Positions 25,773 to 35,300 of a stretch of DNA of 42,435 bases are shown here, piece by piece; within the stretch, counting starts at the first letter, position 1; every line of letters starts with the position of its first letter. The position numbers and the translations under genes were made by a program. The notes beneath the pieces are model-generated. The model was not told where the DNA came from and searched no databases. It was given only the letters and a program-made list of their open reading frames with translations. The stretch is from SZAS-79 sp031376265 (GTDB taxonomy: Bacteria; Pseudomonadota; Gammaproteobacteria; Burkholderiales; SG8-39). The stretch is taken from the NCBI GenBank assembly GCA_031376265.1, contig JANMDK010000260.1, positions 1 through 42,435 of the forward strand. Direction: 5' to 3'.

Positions 25773-26801
25773 ATGGATAGTGTAGACATCGAAGTCCTTC
25801 GCAGCGCAGAAGCCTGGATGGCCGCCGGCCATCAGGTGACGCTTGCAACCATCGTGAGGACCTGGGGCTCGGCCCCGCGGCCGGTGGGCGCGCTGCTCGT
25901 GATCCGCGACGACGGGCTGGTGTCCGGCTCGGTCTCCGGCGGCTGCGTCGAGGACGACCTCATCGAGAAAGTGAAGGTCAACAAGGTCGCTCGCGACAAG
26001 CCCGCGGTCGTCACCTACGGCGTCACCAACGAGGAAGCCACGCGCTGGGGCCTGCCCTGCGGCGGCACCCTGGAACTGGTGCTCGAGCCGCTGGCCGAGT
26101 CGAGCGGGATCGCCGAGCTGCTCGAGACCATCGGCAAGCAGCAGCTCGTTTCGCGCCGGCTCGAGATCGACACCGGCAAGGTCACGCTGACCGCCGGCAA
26201 GTGGTCCGACATGCTCGAGTTCGACGGCAAGGTGCTCTCCACGGTGCACGGGCCCCGCTGGCGCCTGATCCTCATCGGCGCCGCGCAAATGACGCGGTAC
26301 CTGGCCGAGATGGCGCGAATGCTCGATTACCAGGTCATCGTCGTCGACCCGCGCGAGGAGTATTACAACGCGTGGGACATGCCGGGGCTGGACGTGAACC
26401 GCGGCATGCCGGACGACGTGATCGCCGCGCTCAACCTCGACGGCCACAGCGCAGTGGTCGCGCTGACGCACGACCCGAAGCTCGACGACCTCGCGCTCAT
26501 GGAAGCGCTGAAGTCGGCGGCCTTCTATGTCGGCGCCATCGGCTCGAAGAAGAACAACGATGCGCGCCGCACCCGTCTCAAGGAATTCGACTTGTCGGAT
26601 GACGAGATCGCCCGCCTGCACGGGCCGGTCGGCCTGTACCTCGGTTCCAAGACGCCGCCCGAGATCGCCCTGGCGATCATGGCCGAGATGACCGCGGTGC
26701 GTTACGGCGTGCCGAACGTGGACTGGGCTTCGAAGGCTAAGCCTAGGTTTGATGCGTCCGCCTGCGAGGTCGCACCGGCAACCACGCAACCCGCAGCTTG
26801 A
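25773..26801 (+). CDS. XdhC/CoxF-family molybdenum cofactor maturation protein
   Basis: This 342-residue protein has the N-terminal XdhC domain (TIVRTWGSAPRPVGA; SGSVSGGCVEDDL, with the conserved Cys) and a C-terminal Rossmann domain (LILIGAAQMTRYLAEMA; GAIGSKKNNDARR). XdhC-type proteins bind the molybdenum cofactor, help make its sulfurated form and insert it into xanthine dehydrogenase-family enzymes. The likely client is the form II enzyme at 13242-16932, nearly 9 kb away across the efflux operon. It overlaps the MocA-like gene by four bases, which fits a joint role in producing the cytosine dinucleotide cofactor. Confidence 0.9.
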   Translation: MDSVDIEVLRSAEAWMAAGHQVTLATIVRTWGSAPRPVGALLVIRDDGLVSGSVSGGCVEDDLIEKVKVNKVARDKPAVVTYGVTNEEATRWGLPCGGTLELVLEPLAESSGIAELLETIGKQQLVSRRLEIDTGKVTLTAGKWSDMLEFDGKVLSTVHGPRWRLILIGAAQMTRYLAEMARMLDYQVIVVDPREEYYNAWDMPGLDVNRGMPDDVIAALNLDGHSAVVALTHDPKLDDLALMEALKSAAFYVGAIGSKKNNDARRTRLKEFDLSDDEIARLHGPVGLYLGSKTPPEIALAIMAEMTAVRYGVPNVDWASKAKPRFDASACEVAPATTQPAA

Positions 26802-27382
26802 GCCGCGTCACCGGGATCCTGCTGGCGGCGGGATCCGGCAGCCGCTTCGGCTCCGACAAGCTGCTGCACCCGCTCCTTACCGGCATTCCTATCTCGGTCA
26901 CGTCCGCGCGCAACCTGCTTGCCGTTGCCCCGCGCTCGTTCGCGGTCGTGCGACCGGGGGCCGAAGCCTTGGCCGGCCTGCTCGAAAAGGAAGGCCTGCA
27001 GGTCATCGTCTGCGAAAACGCCGCCGAAGGCATGGGCGCCAGCCTCGCATGTGTCGCCCGCGTCGCCATCGAGGAAGAGGGTGCGTGGATGATTGCGCTG
27101 GCCGACATGCCGTTCATCCGCGCAAGCACGTTGCAGGCGGTCCACGACGCCCTCGCCAGCGGCCTGCAGCTCGTCGCGCCGTACTTCCGCACGCGGCGCG
27201 GGCATCCCGTCGGGATCGGCGAGCGCCACCGCGAAGGGCTGCTGGCCGCGGCCGGAGACGAAGGCGCGCGCAAGCTGCTGGAGCAGCACGTCGCCGAACT
27301 GGTGAAGATCCCGGTGGGCGACCCGGGCGTGATCCGGGACATCGACCGGCCCTCGGACCTCGCGCCGCCGCTCTATGTTTAG
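26798..27382 (+). CDS. MocA/MobA-like molybdenum cofactor nucleotidyltransferase (TTG start)
   Basis: This 194-residue protein has the nucleotide-binding opening GILLAAGSGSRFGSDKLL and the metal-binding ALADMPFI. In MocA proteins this fold attaches CMP to molybdopterin, giving the dinucleotide cofactor used by CO dehydrogenase-like enzymes. I choose TTG 26798, which overlaps the XdhC stop as TTGA. There is no ATG or GTG upstream of the P-loop in this frame outside the XdhC gene that would leave the normal short N-terminus. NTP preference (CTP or GTP) is not decided by what I can see; context favours CTP. Confidence 0.87.
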   Translation: MSRVTGILLAAGSGSRFGSDKLLHPLLTGIPISVTSARNLLAVAPRSFAVVRPGAEALAGLLEKEGLQVIVCENAAEGMGASLACVARVAIEEEGAWMIALADMPFIRASTLQAVHDALASGLQLVAPYFRTRRGHPVGIGERHREGLLAAAGDEGARKLLEQHVAELVKIPVGDPGVIRDIDRPSDLAPPLYV

Positions 27383-27395
27383 GCCGAATTGGTAA

Positions 27396-27464
27396 CATTA
27401 TTTTCGTCAGAATGGCTGTGTGCTTGACTCTCCTGCCAATTGATATTAAAAAAACGAAATAATG
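27396..27464. repeat. AT-rich intergenic segment with an imperfect inverted repeat
   Basis: CATTATTTTCGT (27396-27407) and ACGAAATAATG (27454-27464) are reverse complements except for one missing A. They lie between two converging genes in a locally AT-rich stretch with a run of seven A. On the minus strand this run gives a T tract 20-30 bases past the cyclase stop, so part of it may serve as a terminator. No gene is present. Confidence 0.35.
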
Positions 27465-27480
27465 AGAGTGTGCCTGGCTG

Positions 27481-28515
27481 CTACTTTTCCTTGACTGCAA
27501 ACACGCCCGAGGAAGCCGCCTTGCCCTTGAACTGCACCTCGCCCATCGGTTCCGTCAGCACCCGGCCGGCCAGCGCCGCCTGGGTGTCGGCATCGATGAG
27601 AATGCCGCGCCCGGCTTCCTTGGTATGCGCCTCCAGCCGCGCGGCGAGGTTCACTGTGTCGCCGATGCAGGTGTAGGTGGCGCGGGTTTGGGTGCCCGTG
27701 TAGCCGGCCACCACTTCGCCAGAAGCGATGCCGATGCCGATGCGAATTGGCTGCTTGTCCGCGGCCACGCGTTCCAGGTTGAAGAGCTCGATCATCTCCG
27801 CCATGTCGAGCGCTGCGCGCACGGCCGCGAGCGGCGGCTCGGCCAGCGGCAGCGGCGCGCCGAAAATCGCCATCAGACCGTCGCCGATCATCTGGTTGAC
27901 CACCCCGCCATGGCCGCTTATCGCGTCGAACATCAGCGTGTAGTAGGTGTTCAGCAGCTCGATCGTCTCTTCCGGCGGCTGCGACTCGACCAGCGACGTG
28001 AAGCCCCGGATGTCGGAGAACATGACCGTGCATTGCACGCGCCGCCCGCCTAGCGCGAACCCCGACTGCTGCAGGTCTTCGGCGACTTCCGAAGTCGCGA
28101 AGCGGCGGATCATTTCCTTTTGCTGGTCGCGCAGGCGCTTCTTTTCCAGGCTCGAGTTGATGCGCGCCTTGAGTAGCACCGGGTTCACGGGTTTGTGCAG
28201 GTAGTCATCCGCGCCCAGTTCCAGGCAACGCACCACATGCGCCACGCCTTCGAGCGAACTGGTGACAATGACCGGAAGATCGCGCAGCTTGCCGTCTCCC
28301 ATCATCTGCTCGAGCACCTGGAAGCCGTCGAGCTCGGGCATCTCCATGTCGAGCAGCATCAGGTCGAAGGACTCCGCACGCAGCATCTCCAGCGCCACGC
28401 GGCCGTTTTCCGCACTTGCGACTCGATGGCCCTGCAGCTCCAGGCTGCGCGTGAGCAACAGGCGGTTGACCTTGTTGTCGTCGGTGACCAGCAGGCGTGC
28501 GCCGCGCTCAGCCAC
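27481..28515 (-). CDS. Receiver-class III adenylyl/guanylyl cyclase response regulator
   Basis: This 344-residue protein starts at GTG 28515, which overlaps the Hpt stop by eight bases; the longer in-frame start at 28590 lies inside the Hpt gene. A receiver domain (D56 in MLLDMEMPELDG, K in HKPVNP) is joined by a helical linker to a class III cyclase domain. Metal ligands D168 (FSDIRGF) and D212 (IGDGLMAIFG) and catalytic N289 and R293 (VNLAARLE) are present. The base-selecting Asp position is Thr282 (YTCIG), as in class IIIb cyclases, and the Lys position is Gln208. The output is probably cAMP, made when the receiver is phosphorylated by the Hpt protein and giant kinase upstream. Confidence 0.88.
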   Translation of the reverse strand: MAERGARLLVTDDNKVNRLLLTRSLELQGHRVASAENGRVALEMLRAESFDLMLLDMEMPELDGFQVLEQMMGDGKLRDLPVIVTSSLEGVAHVVRCLELGADDYLHKPVNPVLLKARINSSLEKKRLRDQQKEMIRRFATSEVAEDLQQSGFALGGRRVQCTVMFSDIRGFTSLVESQPPEETIELLNTYYTLMFDAISGHGGVVNQMIGDGLMAIFGAPLPLAEPPLAAVRAALDMAEMIELFNLERVAADKQPIRIGIGIASGEVVAGYTGTQTRATYTCIGDTVNLAARLEAHTKEAGRGILIDADTQAALAGRVLTEPMGEVQFKGKAASSGVFAVKEK

Positions 28516-28843
28516 TGCACAGTTCCTTGAGCGCTGCTGCGGCGCGCTGGTACTCGGCCTCCAGCGCATCGAGCGGCGCGCTGTCGGCAATCAACCCGCC
28601 GAGTTCCAGGTCGCGCGCCAACTCTCCCAGCCGGGTGGCGCCGAAGGTGTGGCTGTTGGATTTCAACGAATGCGCGGCGCGGCGGAACGCATCCGCGTTG
28701 CCTGCCGACTGCGCACTGCGCAAATCGGCCAGCATGACCGGGGCTTCCTCGAAAAAAGTGCCCACGAGCTCCGTGACGAACTCGGCGCCGGCTGCTTCCT
28801 GCAGGTCGGCAAAGGTGGACGGGTTGATTATCGGTTCGCTCAT
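28508..28843 (-). CDS. Hpt domain phosphotransfer protein
   Basis: This 111-residue single-domain helical protein has the phosphorylated His58 in AAHSLKSNSHTFGA, the standard Hpt signature. It starts at ATG 28843, two bases past the stop of the giant hybrid kinase, and overlaps the cyclase gene at its end. The hybrid kinase has two receivers but no Hpt of its own, so this protein supplies the missing step. It would carry phosphate from the kinase receivers to the cyclase receiver. Confidence 0.92.
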   Translation of the reverse strand: MSEPIINPSTFADLQEAAGAEFVTELVGTFFEEAPVMLADLRSAQSAGNADAFRRAAHSLKSNSHTFGATRLGELARDLELGGLIADSAPLDALEAEYQRAAAALKELCSG

Positions 28844-28844
28844 T

Positions 28845-31800
28845 TCAATCCTTGCGGGTCACGGCGGTGTCCAGCGCTTTTACGAGCTGATCGACGCGGA
28901 TCGGTTTGGTGACGTAGTCGTCCATGCCGGCGGCGAGGCACATCTCGCGGTCGCCCTGCATGGCGTTGGCGGTCATCGCGATGATGTGCGGGCGCGCGCC
29001 TGGCGGCTGGAGCGCGCAGATGCGGCGCGTGGCATCCAGTCCATCGAGCTCGGGCATCTGCACGTCCATCAGTACCACGTCGTAGACCTGGCGTTGCACG
29101 GATTCCACCGCCTCAAGTCCGTTGGATGCGACATCGGCGCGGTAGCCCATCTGCTGCAGGAGCCGCAACGCGAGCTTCTGGTTCACCACGTTGTCCTCGG
29201 CCAAGAGGATGCGCAGGGGATGCCGCTCGGCCATGCCGGGGTCGGTCTGCGATTTTCCGGCCGTCGGCGCCGCAGGTTTCGCGACCTCGTCCTTCGCCAG
29301 CAGGCTGACCAGCGTATCGAACAGGTGCGACTGGCGGATCGGCTTGGCGAGGTAGGCCTTGAACAGCCCTTCGTTGTCGTCCGCCTCGCGTCGTCCCAGC
29401 GAGCTGAACAGCACCAGCGGCAGGGCGGCATTCTTCGTGTGAATCTCGCGTGCCAGGTGCAGGCCGTCCATTTCGGGCATGTGCATGTCGAGGATCGCGA
29501 GGTCGAATTTCTCGCCCTCGGTGACCCAGCGCAACGCTTCGGTGGGGAACTCGGTATCCCTCGAGGCCATGCCCCACTTGGCCGATTGCAGGGCGAGGAT
29601 GCGGCGGTTGGTGGCGTTGTCGTCCACGATCAGCAGGCGCTTCTTCTGCAGTTCGGATTGCACGCCGATAAGGTCGCGCGCGCGCGTCGCGGGCAGTTGC
29701 GCGGTTTGCACTTCGATCGTGAATAGGAAGGTCGAACCCTTGCCCAGGCCTTCGCTCACCACCCACATCGTGCCGCCCATGAGTTCGGCCAGGCGCTTGC
29801 TGATCGCGAGGCCCAGGCCCGTGCCGCCGTATTTGCGGGTGGTGGAGGAATCGGCCTGGGAGAACGACTGGAACAATCGACCCATGCCCTCGGGCGTGAG
29901 GCCGATGCCGGTGTCGCGCACCGCAAAGGTCAACTCCACTCGGTCTGCAGCGAGGGACTTGGAGGTGACCGTCAACACCACTTCGCCCGCTTCGGTGAAC
30001 TTGACCGAGTTGGCGAGCAGGTTGAGGAGGATCTGCCGCAGTCGCGTGAGGTCCCCGCTGATCGCCGTCGGCAGATCGCCTTCGAATACATACGCCGTGT
30101 CGAGGTGTTTTTCGGTTGCGCGCGAGCTGATGAGGTCGAGCGCCGACTCCACGCAGTCGCGCAAATCGAACGGGTGCATCTCGATATCCATGCGCCCGGC
30201 TTCGATCTTGGAAAAATCCAGAATGTCGTTGATGATCGTCAGCAGCGCGTCGCCCGAATCGCGGATCGTGCCGGCGAAGTCGCGCTGCTCTTCGTTCAAG
30301 GGGGTGTCGAGGAGCAGGCCGCTCATGCCGATCACCGCGTTCATCGGCGTGCGAATCTCGTGGCTCATCGTGGCGAGGAACGAGCTCTTGGCTTCGTTGG
30401 CCGTTTCGGCGGCGGCCCGGGCTTCCTGGGCCTGCTTGAACAGGCGCGCGTTCTGGATTGCTATGACAGCCTGGTCAGCGAAGGTCTGCAAGAGCTGCTT
30501 TTCATTGTCCGTCATCCCGCCTGGCTGCATGGAGGTTACGCTGATCACCCCGATTCCGGCGCCGTCGAACATCAGCGGCGCGGCGACAAGCGCCCGGTAT
30601 CCGAGCCTCGAGTTGTTCGTCTTGGAAAACAATGGCGCATCCGGGGACAGACCGTCGACGACTTCAAATACCCTGCGGCCGAGGATTGCCTGCCCTATTG
30701 CGCTGTCCTCATCCAGCGGGAGGGAAGGAAACCGGCTGGGGTAGTCGCTGGATTTCCAGCCGCTGCTTTGGGCGCGCAATACAAGCCGGTCTCCATCGAC
30801 GATCCTCAACAGCGCGCGCCGCCCGAGGAACAATCGCTCGGCGCTCTCCACGATCGCGTCGAACACCGGCTGGTCGTCGGTCGGTGAACCGCTGATTACT
30901 CTGAGAATGTCAGCAGTCGCGGTCTGCTGTTCGAGCGCCTCCTTCGTCTCGTTGAACTGCTGCACGTTCTGTATTGCGATCACGGCCTGATCGGCGAAGG
31001 TCTCCAGGAGACTGACCTGATGATCGCTGAACTGTCCGGCTTCCGCGCGAGTAAAGCCGATCGTGCCTATCGTGCTCCTCCCTCGCCGCATCGGCACGGA
31101 AAGGACGCTGCGATAGCCCCGGGCGCGAGCCATTTCCTTTAACTTGGATGGGATATCCGGGTCATTCTCCATGTCGACGCGGTACGCCGGCGCTCCGGAA
31201 CTCACCGCTTTGCAATGGATGTCACCGGAGGATAGGGGCCGGGGAAACATTCTTTTCAGCGCTTCGTTTCCCTCCTCACTTGTCGAGGTGGATGCAGCCA
31301 GATGGAGCATGTCACCCTCCACGCGGGTCACCGTTCCCGTCCGGCCGGAGAACAGGCGCATCGCACTTGCGGCAATTACATCCAATACCGGCTGCACGTC
31401 GTCCGGCGAACTGGCGATGACCTTGAGGATTTCCGCCGTCGCGGTCTGGCGCTCGAGAGCTTCCTTCGTCTCGTTGAACAGCCGCACGTTCTCGATCGCG
31501 ATCACGGCCTGGTCGGCGAAGGTCTTGAGGAGCGACAGCTGTTTTTCGGAGAGTTTGTATCCCGCCTGCGGGCTCAAAGTGGAGATGGCGCCGATTGCCA
31601 CCCCTTCGCGCATGAGAGGAGCCACCGTATAAGAACGAATACCCACGGCGCGTCCCACAGACTTCGAGGCTTCCCGCGCGCCGCCGGCCTCGATGTCCAT
31701 GACTTCGACAACCTGGCACGAAGCCATCGACTGGGCGACGGCACTTTTTGTGGGATCGAAAGGCATCGGATACAGCTTCGAAAGCGCGTCCTGGTTGGCG

Positions 31801-34800
31801 CTTACCGGCCCGCCGAGGCCGCGCATATGGATCAGGTCACCCTCGCGCATCAGGATGGCGGTCACGCACGGCGCAAACAGGTGCGCGGCACTTTTCGTGA
31901 TCGCGTCGAAGACCGGCTGAACGTCTGTTTGCGAACCGGCGATGACCTTGAGGATGTCTGAGGTCGCCGTCTGCCGCTCCAGAGACTCTTGCGTCTCGTT
32001 GAACAACCGCACGTTCTCGATCGCGATCGCGGCCTGGTCGGCAAAGGACGCCACAAGCGAAATTTCTTTCTCGGAAAACGCGCGCACTTCCGTCCTTGAC
32101 AACGACAAAACGCCAATCGGTTCGCCCTTGCGCATGATGGGCACACCCAGGATCGTGCGGTAAGCGGCCGCTTGCTGAATATCGCGGCGCGCGTAATCCG
32201 GATCGGCCAGCGTGTCCTCGATCTGGACGGCACGGCGTTCGGCGACCGCGCGCGTAGCCGCCAATCCGCGGTCGCTCAGAGCGATCGGGTGCAACTTCAA
32301 GTGATCGTACACCGCAGGCTGAAGACCGAACCTGGATGCGATTTGGCAGAAATTGCCTTCGATCGTGAAAATCGCGGACACATTTGAGTGACACAACTCG
32401 ATCGCGCTCTTGACGACCGCATCGAAGACCGGCGCCGTATCCGTGGGCGAGCTGCTCATCACTCGCAGAATCTCGGCCGTCGCGGTCTGCAGTTCGAGCG
32501 CTTCCTTGGTCTCGTTGAAGAGGCGCACGTTCTGGATCGCGATCACCGCCTGGTCGGCGAAGGTCTGGAGAAGACTGACCTGGTGGTCCGTGAACGGTCC
32601 CGCTTCGGGGCGAGTCACGTTTATCGTGCCGATCACGATGCCTTCGCGAAGCAGCGGCACCGCGAGAGCGCTCCGGTAACCGCGGGCCCTGGCGGCTTCC
32701 TTGACGTCGGGCGACATCCCGGGGTCGCTCTCGATATCGTGGTGCTGCGTCGGCTTGCCGGAAAGCTGCACGATCCTGTGGAGACTGGTCGATGGGAGCG
32801 GTTTTGAAAACAGTCGCGTCACCGTTTCGTGGCCGTCGTCATCCGACCCGGTGAACGCCGCCAGTTGCAGCGCCTCGCCAACCGCGCGGGTGACTGTCGC
32901 CGAACGACCGCCAAACAGGCGCACTGCGCTTGCGGCGATCGCTTCGAACACCGGCTGCGTGTCGTCCGGCGAACTTGCAATGACCCGCAGGATCTCGGCC
33001 GTCGCCGTCTGCCGCTCAAGCGATTCCTTGGTCTCGTTGAACAGGCTGACGTTCTGGATCGCGATCACCGCCTGGTCGGCGAAGGTCTCGAGCAGGCTGA
33101 TCTGGTGGTCGGTGAACGGCCCCGCTTCCGGACGAGTGACGGCGATCGTACCGGTCGAGACGCCGTCGCGCAGCGTGGGTACCACGAGAATGCTTCGATA
33201 GCCCATGCGGCGGGCGGCTTCCTTGAGCTCGGGCCATACCTCGGGATCATTTTCGGTATCAGTGCGGAACACAGGCTTCCCGGAGCGCATCGCGATCATG
33301 TGCAGACTTGAAGGCCGGAGCGGTTTTGAGAACAGGCTCACCATCGCTTCCGTCGCCTCGTCAGTGCCCGAGGTAAATGCGGCCAGCTGCAGCCTGTCGC
33401 CGACCAACCGGGTGACGGCCGCCCCGCTGGCGTTGAATAGCCGCTTTGCGCTTTCGGCGATCGCATCGAACACCGGCTGCGTGTCGTCCGGCGAACTTGC
33501 AATGACCCGCAGGATCTCCGCCGTCGCCGTCTGTCGTTCCAGTCCCTCCTGGGTCTCCCTGAACAGCCGCACGTTCTCGATCGCGATCACGGCCTGGTCG
33601 GAGAAGGTCTCGAGAAGGGCGATCTCCTTCTCGTCAAACGCGCCCGACTCGAGCCGCAGCACCGACAGGCCCCCGATCGCCTTGCCCGCGCGCATCAGCG
33701 GCGCGTAGATGCCGGAGCGGTAGCCGAACTTGAAGCCCAGGTTGCGCACACGCGGATACTGCTCGATCGCTTTTTCCAGGTCCGGAAGGTGGACCACGCT
33801 GCCGTCGAGCACGCACGCGCCGATGGCGCTGTCGCGGTCGATCGGGACCGGCTCCACGACCGGGCCGGTACTCGCGCGCATATCCAATCGGTCGGCGTCG
33901 ATCAGCCAGAGCGAGGCGCGGGTGCTGCTGAATAGGGCGCCGCAGTTCTTCACGATCGCGTCGAACACCGGCTGGGTGTCCGTCATCGAGCCGCCGAGCA
34001 CGCGCAGGATCTCGGAAGTCGCGGTCTGGCGCTCCAACGCTGCCTTGGTCTCGTTGAACAGCCGCACGTTTTCGATCGCAATCACGGCCTGGTCGGCGAA
34101 GGTCTCGAGCAGTTTGATATGGTGGTCGGCGAAAGGCCCCGCTTCGGCGCGGTTGACGTTGATCGTGCCGAACGCGACGCCGTCGCGCATCAAAGGCACC
34201 CACAGAATGCTTCGATAGCCCCGGGCGCGGGCCAGCGCCTTGGCATCCTGCGGCGTAGCGGGATCGTTTTCGGTATCGCTGCGGAACTCGGATTTTCCGG
34301 AGCGCAGCACCCTTGCGATGCCCCGGACAGACGTGAGCGGCTGCGGGTAGTAGCTCGTCACCGCCTCGCTTCCCGCCGCATTGGTCGAGTTGTGGGCGGC
34401 CAGATGCACCATGTCGCCGATCACCCGTGTGACCGCCGAGGAGTGACCGCCGAGCAGGCGCATGGCGCTTGCGGCGATCGCGTCGAACACGGGTTGCACG
34501 TCGGTTGGGGAGCCCGCGATGACCTTGAGGATCTCCGCGGTCGCGGTCTGGCGTTCCAACGCCTCCTTCGTCTCGTTGTACTGCCGCACGTTGCCGATCG
34601 CGATCACCGCCTGCGCCGCGAAGGTTTCGACCAGCTCGATCTGCTTGTCGGTAAACGGCGAGACGTCCCCGCCGCGCGTGAGCACGATCACGCCGACGAC
34701 TTCGCCGTCGCGCAGCATGGGAACGGCCAGATTCGTCCGGTAAAAGCCCCCCGCGACGATGTCCGGTCGGTAGCCGGGCACGGCGTTGATATCGGGCGTG

Positions 34801-35300
34801 TGCACCGTACGCCGCTCCAGCAGCGCGAGGCCGGTGGTCGTGTCGCGCCCCGGGCGGATCGGATTGGCGCGCAGGGTTTTCGCGAATTCGGCAGAGGCAA
34901 CGCGAGCCCCGGTGGCCCCGGTGCTTACAGCCAACGGGTAGGTGCCGTCCGGGTGCGGCAGATATATCCCGCCGGTGGTCGCGCGTCCGAGGTGTATCGC
35001 GCTGTCGAGCAACGACTGCAACACAGTATTCAGGTCGAACGTCGAGCGGCTGATTTCCTTGAGGACGTTGCTCGTCGCGGTCTGCTGTTCGAGCGCCTCC
35101 GCGGTTGCAGCGTTGGCGCGGCGCAAATCCTCCTCGCGCTGGCGCAGGCGCGTCTCTGCCGCGCGCAGTGCCGCGGCGAGCCCGGTGGTGCCGGTCTTTT
35201 TCCGGGCTGGGACTTTCTTCCGGACGACTGCCTTCTTCCGCACGACCGCTTTCTGCCCCGTCTTCGGCTGCGCGCTCTTCTTCCTTGCCGGTTTCGCCAT
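28845..35300 (-). CDS. Giant cytosolic hybrid histidine kinase with nine tandem GAF domains
   Basis: The 2151-residue protein starts at ATG 35300, coupled as TGATG to the upstream small gene. A basic tail with VVRKK/ARKK repeats (residues 1-40) and a coiled coil (to about 75) precede nine GAF domains starting near residues 75, 250, 423, 589, 763, 937, 1110, 1284 and 1458, a period of about 173. Each is introduced by a LERQTATAEIL-type linker and closed by LLETFADQAVIAIENVRLF. HisKA follows (SHEIRTPM, about 1645), then HATPase (NLLANSVKF about 1763, GTGLGLAISKRL about 1830). Two receivers end the protein (LAILDMHMPEMDG about 1937, VVLMDVQMPELDG about 2075). No membrane helix is seen. It probably integrates several ligands or redox cues and passes phosphate to the Hpt protein. 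Confidence 0.93.
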   Translation of the reverse strand: MAKPARKKSAQPKTGQKAVVRKKAVVRKKVPARKKTGTTGLAAALRAAETRLRQREEDLRRANAATAEALEQQTATSNVLKEISRSTFDLNTVLQSLLDSAIHLGRATTGGIYLPHPDGTYPLAVSTGATGARVASAEFAKTLRANPIRPGRDTTTGLALLERRTVHTPDINAVPGYRPDIVAGGFYRTNLAVPMLRDGEVVGVIVLTRGGDVSPFTDKQIELVETFAAQAVIAIGNVRQYNETKEALERQTATAEILKVIAGSPTDVQPVFDAIAASAMRLLGGHSSAVTRVIGDMVHLAAHNSTNAAGSEAVTSYYPQPLTSVRGIARVLRSGKSEFRSDTENDPATPQDAKALARARGYRSILWVPLMRDGVAFGTINVNRAEAGPFADHHIKLLETFADQAVIAIENVRLFNETKAALERQTATSEILRVLGGSMTDTQPVFDAIVKNCGALFSSTRASLWLIDADRLDMRASTGPVVEPVPIDRDSAIGACVLDGSVVHLPDLEKAIEQYPRVRNLGFKFGYRSGIYAPLMRAGKAIGGLSVLRLESGAFDEKEIALLETFSDQAVIAIENVRLFRETQEGLERQTATAEILRVIASSPDDTQPVFDAIAESAKRLFNASGAAVTRLVGDRLQLAAFTSGTDEATEAMVSLFSKPLRPSSLHMIAMRSGKPVFRTDTENDPEVWPELKEAARRMGYRSILVVPTLRDGVSTGTIAVTRPEAGPFTDHQISLLETFADQAVIAIQNVSLFNETKESLERQTATAEILRVIASSPDDTQPVFEAIAASAVRLFGGRSATVTRAVGEALQLAAFTGSDDDGHETVTRLFSKPLPSTSLHRIVQLSGKPTQHHDIESDPGMSPDVKEAARARGYRSALAVPLLREGIVIGTINVTRPEAGPFTDHQVSLLQTFADQAVIAIQNVRLFNETKEALELQTATAEILRVMSSSPTDTAPVFDAVVKSAIELCHSNVSAIFTIEGNFCQIASRFGLQPAVYDHLKLHPIALSDRGLAATRAVAERRAVQIEDTLADPDYARRDIQQAAAYRTILGVPIMRKGEPIGVLSLSRTEVRAFSEKEISLVASFADQAAIAIENVRLFNETQESLERQTATSDILKVIAGSQTDVQPVFDAITKSAAHLFAPCVTAILMREGDLIHMRGLGGPVSANQDALSKLYPMPFDPTKSAVAQSMASCQVVEVMDIEAGGAREASKSVGRAVGIRSYTVAPLMREGVAIGAISTLSPQAGYKLSEKQLSLLKTFADQAVIAIENVRLFNETKEALERQTATAEILKVIASSPDDVQPVLDVIAASAMRLFSGRTGTVTRVEGDMLHLAASTSTSEEGNEALKRMFPRPLSSGDIHCKAVSSGAPAYRVDMENDPDIPSKLKEMARARGYRSVLSVPMRRGRSTIGTIGFTRAEAGQFSDHQVSLLETFADQAVIAIQNVQQFNETKEALEQQTATADILRVISGSPTDDQPVFDAIVESAERLFLGRRALLRIVDGDRLVLRAQSSGWKSSDYPSRFPSLPLDEDSAIGQAILGRRVFEVVDGLSPDAPLFSKTNNSRLGYRALVAAPLMFDGAGIGVISVTSMQPGGMTDNEKQLLQTFADQAVIAIQNARLFKQAQEARAAAETANEAKSSFLATMSHEIRTPMNAVIGMSGLLLDTPLNEEQRDFAGTIRDSGDALLTIINDILDFSKIEAGRMDIEMHPFDLRDCVESALDLISSRATEKHLDTAYVFEGDLPTAISGDLTRLRQILLNLLANSVKFTEAGEVVLTVTSKSLAADRVELTFAVRDTGIGLTPEGMGRLFQSFSQADSSTTRKYGGTGLGLAISKRLAELMGGTMWVVSEGLGKGSTFLFTIEVQTAQLPATRARDLIGVQSELQKKRLLIVDDNATNRRILALQSAKWGMASRDTEFPTEALRWVTEGEKFDLAILDMHMPEMDGLHLAREIHTKNAALPLVLFSSLGRREADDNEGLFKAYLAKPIRQSHLFDTLVSLLAKDEVAKPAAPTAGKSQTDPGMAERHPLRILLAEDNVVNQKLALRLLQQMGYRADVASNGLEAVESVQRQVYDVVLMDVQMPELDGLDATRRICALQPPGARPHIIAMTANAMQGDREMCLAAGMDDYVTKPIRVDQLVKALDTAVTRKD
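30921..35085. repeat. Tandem array of about 520-bp GAF-encoding repeats
   Basis: Nine GAF modules recur at about 520-bp spacing. Identity is high at DNA level in places: the segments near 32943-33013 and 33463-33533 differ at only a few bases. The following stretches near 32541-32620 and 33061-33140 are also close. This points to recent duplication or gene conversion within the array. Confidence 0.8.

Noticed and set aside
30921..35085. CRISPR-like periodic repeat
   Set aside because: The period is about 520 bases and matches protein domain boundaries in one continuous frame; there are no short direct repeats with unique spacers.
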